A stretch of DNA of 64,000 nt, taken from positions 1 to 64,000 of the forward strand of contig NZ_BSTX01000006.1 of NCBI RefSeq assembly GCF_030269765.1. Reading direction: 5' to 3'. This document shows, one piece after another, positions 59,390 to 64,000 of the stretch. Numbering within the stretch: the stretch's first letter is position 1; each line of letters opens with the position of its first letter. Below the pieces are notes generated by a model. That model worked only from the letters and a program-made list of their open reading frames with translations. It searched no databases and had not been told where the DNA came from. The stretch is from Actinorhabdospora filicis. GTDB lineage: Bacteria; Actinomycetota; Actinomycetes; Mycobacteriales; Micromonosporaceae. The translations under genes and the position numbers were made by a program.

Positions 59390-60282
59390 GGCGAGCTCCC
59401 GCCCAGCCAGGCGCCCGATAGCGCGGCGACGGCCGTGCCGTCCAGGTCGGCGAGCTTGGCGGCGGCGAAGTCGCGCGCCCACGCGCCGGTGTAGACCCGG
59501 AACGGCGGCGCCGGATCGTCGATGACCTCCGCGATGACCTCGGCGACCTCGGTGGCGGTCTGCGCCCCGGGGTAGCCGGTGGCGCGAACGTGGGCGACGT
59601 AGCGCTCCAGGACCTCCCGGTAGGGCCCGGCGTGGTCGAAGAGGGTCTCGGCGGAGATCCCGGCGTTGACCGCGAAGGCGGTCTGCGAGATCGGGCCCGG
59701 GACCACCACGGTCACCCCGACGCCCATCGCCCCGGCGACCGGCGCGAGGCTCTCCAGGAAGCCCTCCAGGGCGAACTTCGCCCCGGCGTAGGCCTCGGCG
59801 AAGGGCTCGCCGACCAGGCCGCGGGTCGCCCCCACGGCCAGGACGCGGCCGCCGGAGGCGCGCAGGTGCGGCATCGCCGCCGAGGTCACCGCGACCGCGC
59901 CGAGGTAGCCGATCTCGGCGATCTCGCGGTACCGCGCCACCCCGGCCACCTCGGCGGTGGTGAGGGGATGGGCGATCCCGGCGTTGTTGACCACGACGTC
60001 GAGGCGGCCGTGCGCGTCCACGGTGGACGCGATCGCCTCGCGCGCCGAGTCCTCGTCGGTGACGTCGAGGCGGCGGACGTCGAGGGTCACGCCCGCGTCG
60101 GCGGCGGCCTTGCGCAGGTCGTCGGCGCGGGCGGGCTCGCGGACGGTGGCCACCACGTCGTGGCCGCGCGCGGCGGCGGCGACCGCCGCGCGCAGGCCCA
60201 CTCCCGAGGAGCAGCCGGTGATCAGCACGACGGCTCTGTTCCCGGCGGCTCTGTTCCCGGCGGCTCTGTTCCCGGTGATCAT
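59386..60282 (-). CDS. SDR family oxidoreductase with a repeat-derived N-terminal extension
   Basis: 298 aa. Classical SDR: GCSSGVGL (after a VVLITG start), NNAG, and Y-A-G-A-K (YxxxK). It should reduce a ketone or oxidise an alcohol using NAD(P)H. The N-terminus before the Rossmann fold is unusual: three copies of G-N-R-A-A, encoded by three perfect 15-bp repeats, precede it. The ATG overlaps the exporter stop (ATGA), so the extension is likely translated. Confidence 0.88.
   Translation of the reverse strand: MITGNRAAGNRAAGNRAVVLITGCSSGVGLRAAVAAAARGHDVVATVREPARADDLRKAAADAGVTLDVRRLDVTDEDSAREAIASTVDAHGRLDVVVNNAGIAHPLTTAEVAGVARYREIAEIGYLGAVAVTSAAMPHLRASGGRVLAVGATRGLVGEPFAEAYAGAKFALEGFLESLAPVAGAMGVGVTVVVPGPISQTAFAVNAGISAETLFDHAGPYREVLERYVAHVRATGYPGAQTATEVAEVIAEVIDDPAPPFRVYTGAWARDFAAAKLADLDGTAVAALSGAWLGGSSP
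60231..60275. repeat. Three perfect 15-bp in-frame repeats
   Basis: CGGCTCTGTTCCCGG repeated without error at 60231, 60246 and 60261, in the first codons of the SDR gene. The unit is a multiple of three, so copy-number change keeps the frame. Confidence 0.95.
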
Positions 60283-61553
60283 GCCGGCACCGCCTCGGCC
60301 TCGGCGGCGGCTTCCTTCTCGCGCTTGAGCAGCGCGTGCGTCCCCACCATCGGCAGGGCCGCGAAGAGCGTGCCGATGAGCGTCCCGATGACCATGGTCA
60401 GCCGGGTCGCGCCCAGGTCGCCCAGGTGCGGGGTCATCAGCTGCACCATGAGGCCGCCGGCGAAGACCGAGACGGGGATGATGCCCCAGGTCGCGGTGCG
60501 GAACGCGGCGTGCGAGACGGCCTGGTCCTCGGGCTTGACCCGCTCCTGGCGCACACCCGAGGCGGAGACGTTGTACCAGACCATGAACACGCCGTAGAGC
60601 GACAGCGTCGCGCCCAGCACGTAGGCCGCGGGCAGCATCGGCGCGGCCAGGATCCCCAGGCCCACCACCGAGTGCAGGAACACCGACCAGGGCGCCATGC
60701 GCGCCGGTCCCGCCTTCGCGGCGACCTTGCGGGCGGTGAGGGCGCCGATCACGGCGAAGACGGCCGCGACCGACATGACCACGCCGAAGGTCCGCACCGA
60801 CAGGCCCAGGCCCCGGTAGGCGAGCATCGGGGTGACCGTCACGAAGATCGGGCCGCCGATGTTGGCCAGCAGCGTCGCCAGGAGCGTGCCGCGCAGGACC
60901 CGGTCGTCCCAGTTGAGGCGGATGCCCTGCTTCAGGCGGCTCCACATGGGCTGCGCGGGCGGCTTGTCCGTCCCGTATGGACGCATCGCCCGCAGCCCGG
61001 CGGCCGACACCAGGTAGGTGACCATGTCCACCACCAGCGACCACACGCCGATGAGGGCGTACAGGCCGGAGGCGATCGCGGGACCGACCACCTCCGAGGT
61101 CGTGCGGCTGGTCTCCAGGTTCGAGATGGCCTTCACCCGGTCGTGCACCGGCACGATCGAGGAGATCGTGGCCGTGTAGGCCAGGTTGAAGAAGACCGAG
61201 GTGGCGCTCACCGCGGCCACGCTGAAGAAGATCAGCGGCACCGACAGGAAGTCCAGCCAGTAGGCCAGCGGGATCAGCGCGATCGCGGCGAAGCGGATCA
61301 GGTCGCAGGCGATCAGCGTCCACCGCAGGTTCCAGCGGTCCACCAGGACCCCGGCGACCAGGGACAGCACGGGGATGGCCACGTACTGCGCCATGCTCAC
61401 CAGGCCCACCTGGAACGCCGAGGCCTGCAGGGCCACGATCATGAGCGTCGGGACGACGAAGAGGTTGATCTTGTCGCCGATGAGGCTCACCGACTGCCCG
61501 GCCCACAGCAGGTTGAAGTCCCGCCCGAGGCCGACGCGGTCCTTGAAGGTCAC
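60279..61553 (-). CDS. MFS exporter (EntS-like)
   Basis: 424 aa from a GTG start, about 12 membrane segments. It resembles MFS_3 exporters of siderophores and antibiotics (GQSVSLIGDKINLFVVPTLM, GVLVDRWNLRW). It probably exports the cluster product. It overlaps both neighbouring genes by 4 bp. Confidence 0.88.
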   Translation of the reverse strand: MTFKDRVGLGRDFNLLWAGQSVSLIGDKINLFVVPTLMIVALQASAFQVGLVSMAQYVAIPVLSLVAGVLVDRWNLRWTLIACDLIRFAAIALIPLAYWLDFLSVPLIFFSVAAVSATSVFFNLAYTATISSIVPVHDRVKAISNLETSRTTSEVVGPAIASGLYALIGVWSLVVDMVTYLVSAAGLRAMRPYGTDKPPAQPMWSRLKQGIRLNWDDRVLRGTLLATLLANIGGPIFVTVTPMLAYRGLGLSVRTFGVVMSVAAVFAVIGALTARKVAAKAGPARMAPWSVFLHSVVGLGILAAPMLPAAYVLGATLSLYGVFMVWYNVSASGVRQERVKPEDQAVSHAAFRTATWGIIPVSVFAGGLMVQLMTPHLGDLGATRLTMVIGTLIGTLFAALPMVGTHALLKREKEAAAEAEAVPA

Positions 61554-62767
61554 TGGACCCTCCGCACGATCAGGTCGGCGGTCTTGCCGGTGCGCTCGTT
61601 GCTGACCGGCTCGTCGACCAGCACGACCTTGAACCCGGCCGGGTCGGTGCGCAGGACGTCCCGCAGCGCGAACGTGGTCGCCAGCACGTGCTCGTGCAGG
61701 CGGTCGGGCAGATCGCGGGTCGCCTCACGGGCCGGGCACACCAGCAGTTCCAGGGTCGGCAGCCGGTCGGCGAACTCGTTCATCCGCAGCTGCGCGCGCG
61801 AGACGCCCGGCCAGGAGCCGACGTCGGCGATCATCGCGTCCACGTCGATGCCGACACTGCGGAACTTCACCACGCCGTCGCGGCGGCCCAGCAGCCGCAG
61901 CGCGCGTCCCTCGGCGCCGCAGGCGCAGTCCACCCACTCCCCGGCGTCGCCGGTCTGGTACCGCAGCACCGGGTTCAGCCCGTGCGGCTTCAGCGAGGTG
62001 AAGTCGATGAGCTGATCGGCGCCCACGTGCGCCAGCTGCGAGGGCAGCAGATGCCAGGTGTCGTCGGGGCAGTCGGGCGTGTTGGTGCCCAGGACCCACG
62101 TCTCGGTCGAGCCGTACAGGCCCCAGCGGCGCGCGTTCGGCGCCACCGCCGGGATGTCGGCGTCCAGCTGCGGATGCCAGGCCTCGCCCAGCCACAGCAC
62201 CGAACGCAGCTCCGGCAGCTTGATCCCGTTCTCCCGCGCGTACCCGAACAGCGCCCGCAGACCACTCGGGGAACCACCGATCGCGGTCACCCCGCGCTCG
62301 ATGAAGAACCCGAACCAGTCGTCGTACTCGTGCTTGCCGATCGAACCCAGCGGGACGCCCGTGCAGCCGGTCAGGTCCGCGTAGGCCGCCACCAGGTAGT
62401 GACCGCCCCACAGCTTGCCCGCGCTCCACCCGTTCACGAACAGGTCATCGGGACCGATCGGCTTCCACTGCTGGTGCACCTCGGCCATGTACAGGCCCGT
62501 CGGCGCGAAACCCAGCTTCGGCGAACCCGTGGTCCCGCCGCTCTGGAACATCCACGTCGCGCCCTCCCGCGCCCGCGGCTTCAGATGCGCCAGCGCCACG
62601 TTGATGTCGTCGCGCTGCATGACCGGCACGTGCACCAGGTCTTCGAGGCTGTCCAGGGTGACCACGTCGGTGTAGCGGTCGGCCAGGTCGGGCACCGAGC
62701 GCAGCCGGTTCAGGATGTCGCGCGCGATGTCCCGCGCGCCGGGGAACCCGGAGGAGAAACCGCTCAT
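61550..62767 (-). CDS. PaaK-like acyl-CoA ligase / adenylating enzyme
   Basis: 405 aa. The phosphate loop FQSGGTTGSPK and the LYGSTETW motif are those of phenylacetate-CoA ligase-type (PaaK) adenylating enzymes, including short versions in biosynthetic clusters. It activates a small acid. The upstream ATP-grasp gene ends 2 bp before this ATG. Confidence 0.87.
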   Translation of the reverse strand: MSGFSSGFPGARDIARDILNRLRSVPDLADRYTDVVTLDSLEDLVHVPVMQRDDINVALAHLKPRAREGATWMFQSGGTTGSPKLGFAPTGLYMAEVHQQWKPIGPDDLFVNGWSAGKLWGGHYLVAAYADLTGCTGVPLGSIGKHEYDDWFGFFIERGVTAIGGSPSGLRALFGYARENGIKLPELRSVLWLGEAWHPQLDADIPAVAPNARRWGLYGSTETWVLGTNTPDCPDDTWHLLPSQLAHVGADQLIDFTSLKPHGLNPVLRYQTGDAGEWVDCACGAEGRALRLLGRRDGVVKFRSVGIDVDAMIADVGSWPGVSRAQLRMNEFADRLPTLELLVCPAREATRDLPDRLHEHVLATTFALRDVLRTDPAGFKVVLVDEPVSNERTGKTADLIVRRVQ

Positions 62768-62769
62768 GG

Positions 62770-63759
62770 CTAGGCGTCCTTTCGGAAGAAGCGCGTGTGG
62801 GCGTCGCGGTAGGCGCCGAAACGGGCCGCGATCAGCTCCCGCTGCGTCCGCACCGCCTCGGGGTTCGTGGGATCGGGGCAGATGATGCCGCCGTCCAGTT
62901 CGATCTCCGACAGCCAGAAGCGCTCGCCGTCGAAGAGGAAGTCCACGCACAGGAACGGCACCGGGACCTTCGCCGCGAAGTACGGGACGGCCTCGGCCAG
63001 CTCCTTCGGCATGTCCACCCAGGCGACCTTCGCGCCGGTGGAGAACTGCGGGTACAGGGCACCGTCGCCGGGCGCGCGCAGCAGCACCCCCAGCGGCTCG
63101 CCGTCGATCAGGAACACCCGGAAGTCGGCGGTGCCCGAACCCAGGTACGGCTGGAACACCAGGGTCGTGTCGCCGCCCTGCGCCAGACTCAGCAGACCGC
63201 GGACGTCGTGGTCGTCGCGCGCCAGGTTCACCCCGCGCGAGGAACCCCACCCGGCGGGCTTCGCCACCGCCGGATAGGTCAGGCCCGCGATCGAGGAGAC
63301 GTACTCGTCGTAGATCAGGTCGCGGCCGGTGCCGATGCGGACCGTCGGGATCGGCGGGACCGGCGAGTCCTTCAGCAGCAGGATCGTGGCCAGCTTGTCG
63401 TTGACCGTGGCCGCCAGCTCCGGCGGGTGCGGCAGGTAGAAGCCGGCGTGCTCCAGCACCGAGTAGAGCGTGTACTGGGTGAACGCGTCGCCCATCTGGT
63501 AGGCGAGGGTGTACAGCGAGGTGAGGAACACGGTGTCCTCGGGCGTCACGCGCTCGCCGTCGATGTAGACCTTCACGTCGTGGACGTCGAGGGCGTCCAC
63601 GGTGACCGCCTCGGGCGCGACGCGCTCCCAGGACAGGTCCAGCTCCTTGGCGACCTCGGCGTAGGTCTGCCAGAAGGCCGCGCTCCACTTGGCGTTGTTG
63701 CGGGTGGACTCCCGGTCCGGGAACAGCCAGACCAGGCGCCGTAGACGTGACTCGCTCAT
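62770..63759 (-). CDS. ATP-grasp ligase
   Basis: 329 aa. Features of an ATP-grasp domain: YPAVAKPAGWGSSRGVNLA (flexible loop with the ATP-binding Lys) and FLCVDFLFDGERFWLSEIELDGG (Mg-binding end). ATP-grasp ligases join an acyl phosphate to an amine, so it is the best candidate for amide bond formation here. First gene of the ten-gene operon; it is transcribed from the region 63760-63932. Confidence 0.85.
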   Translation of the reverse strand: MSESRLRRLVWLFPDRESTRNNAKWSAAFWQTYAEVAKELDLSWERVAPEAVTVDALDVHDVKVYIDGERVTPEDTVFLTSLYTLAYQMGDAFTQYTLYSVLEHAGFYLPHPPELAATVNDKLATILLLKDSPVPPIPTVRIGTGRDLIYDEYVSSIAGLTYPAVAKPAGWGSSRGVNLARDDHDVRGLLSLAQGGDTTLVFQPYLGSGTADFRVFLIDGEPLGVLLRAPGDGALYPQFSTGAKVAWVDMPKELAEAVPYFAAKVPVPFLCVDFLFDGERFWLSEIELDGGIICPDPTNPEAVRTQRELIAARFGAYRDAHTRFFRKDA

Positions 63760-63813
63760 CGATTCCCCATTCGGCGGACGCGGGTGACGGACCGGGCGAG
63801 TCTGGCAACGGGC

Positions 63814-63880
63814 GCCACAGATCCACTGCGAAAGCGCAGGTGGCCGGGCGTGGCCGATCTGTGGCCGATCTGTGGGGGGC
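63814..63880. promoter_or_regulatory. Divergent cluster promoter with GGCCGATCTGT repeats
   Basis: GGCCGATCTGT occurs at 63852 and 63863 with an exact 11-bp period, followed by GGGGGG, and an inverted copy GTGGATCTGTGG reads on the other strand at about 63814-63825. An 11-bp period is the spacing of SARP target repeats. It lies between the divergent ATP-grasp genes. Confidence 0.5.
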
Positions 63881-63932
63881 GGCGCGATCATCGCCGGGTC
63901 GCAAGAACCGTCCACCGTGGAGGGCCGACCCC

Positions 63933-64000
63933 ATGACCACGCAGAAGCACGTCGCGATCGTCGATGTGTACGCGCCCAACCGGCGCCTGGCGCCGGCCTT
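63933..64000 (+). CDS. Divergent gene, probable second ATP-grasp protein (partial)
   Basis: Only the first 22 codons are in the window. ATG at 63933 has GGAGGG upstream. The product starts MTTQKHVAIVDVYAPNRRLAPA; the VAIVDVY-N/S-x-x-LAPAF pattern is how several ATP-grasp peptide-ligase proteins begin. The cluster therefore continues to the right of the window. Confidence 0.5.
   Translation, partial: MTTQKHVAIVDVYAPNRRLAPA

Overview
The window is high-GC actinomycete DNA. The gene content (SARP, LAL-type LuxR and SigK/RskA regulators, a mycothiol-type DinB protein, Streptomyces-like 5S rRNA) fits Actinomycetota, probably Streptosporangiales (Actinomadura-like) or a close relative. The order is inferred from general character and was not tested by alignment. 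It opens with a 5S rRNA gene, the end of an rrn operon.

Layout. 0.7-9.1 kb: an orphan ThiF/cyclodehydratase-like protein, diverging from a five-gene coupled cassette (SWIM zinc finger, unknown protein, vWA, MoxR ATPase, DUF5682). 9.1-26.7 kb: ordinary chromosomal genes (purine permease, two beta-lactamase-fold hydrolases around an imine-reductase-like enzyme, MFS exporter with TetR and a double operator, a secreted beta-rich protein, a LAL regulator, small membrane and metabolic proteins, Rrf2/SDR pair, sulfite-oxidase-fold enzyme). 26.7-29.7 kb: fasciclin lipoprotein, DUF4383, anti-sigma RskA, SigK and a MarR gene. 29.8-36.2 kb: MMPL exporter, photolyase diverging from a B12-binding MerR light regulator, DUF1697 and an SDR-DUF2867 fusion. 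36.2-41.2 kb: a repeat-laden, mostly noncoding tract around one DUF2786 gene, with microsatellite-like arrays, a tandem ~320-bp duplication and an orphan Zur-like box. 41.2-49.1 kb: SARP regulator, PaaI thioesterase and a coupled nitrate-assimilation set (NasA, flavoprotein reductase, NarK). 49.2-52.6 kb: two convergent proteins with the L-Q-x-x-A-G-N motif of contractile-injection-system cargo; one appears to have lost its natural C-terminus at a sharp junction.

52.7-64 kb: a biosynthetic gene cluster. Ten minus-strand genes, nearly all overlapping by 1-4 bp, encode an ATP-grasp ligase, PaaK-like ligase, MFS exporter, SDR, free-standing NRPS adenylation domain, carrier protein, FAD amine oxidase, acyl-adenylating enzyme, lysine-2,3-aminomutase-like radical SAM enzyme and a DinB/TIGR03086 protein. 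A divergent gene, probably a second ATP-grasp protein, runs off the window end. Retained Asp residues in the aminomutase and an acidic D-T-E start to the adenylation-domain pocket suggest a beta-lysine-like (basic beta-amino acid) building block. No condensation or thioesterase domain is visible, so ATP-grasp amide bond formation is the likely assembly chemistry. This is the best candidate for an undescribed system here.
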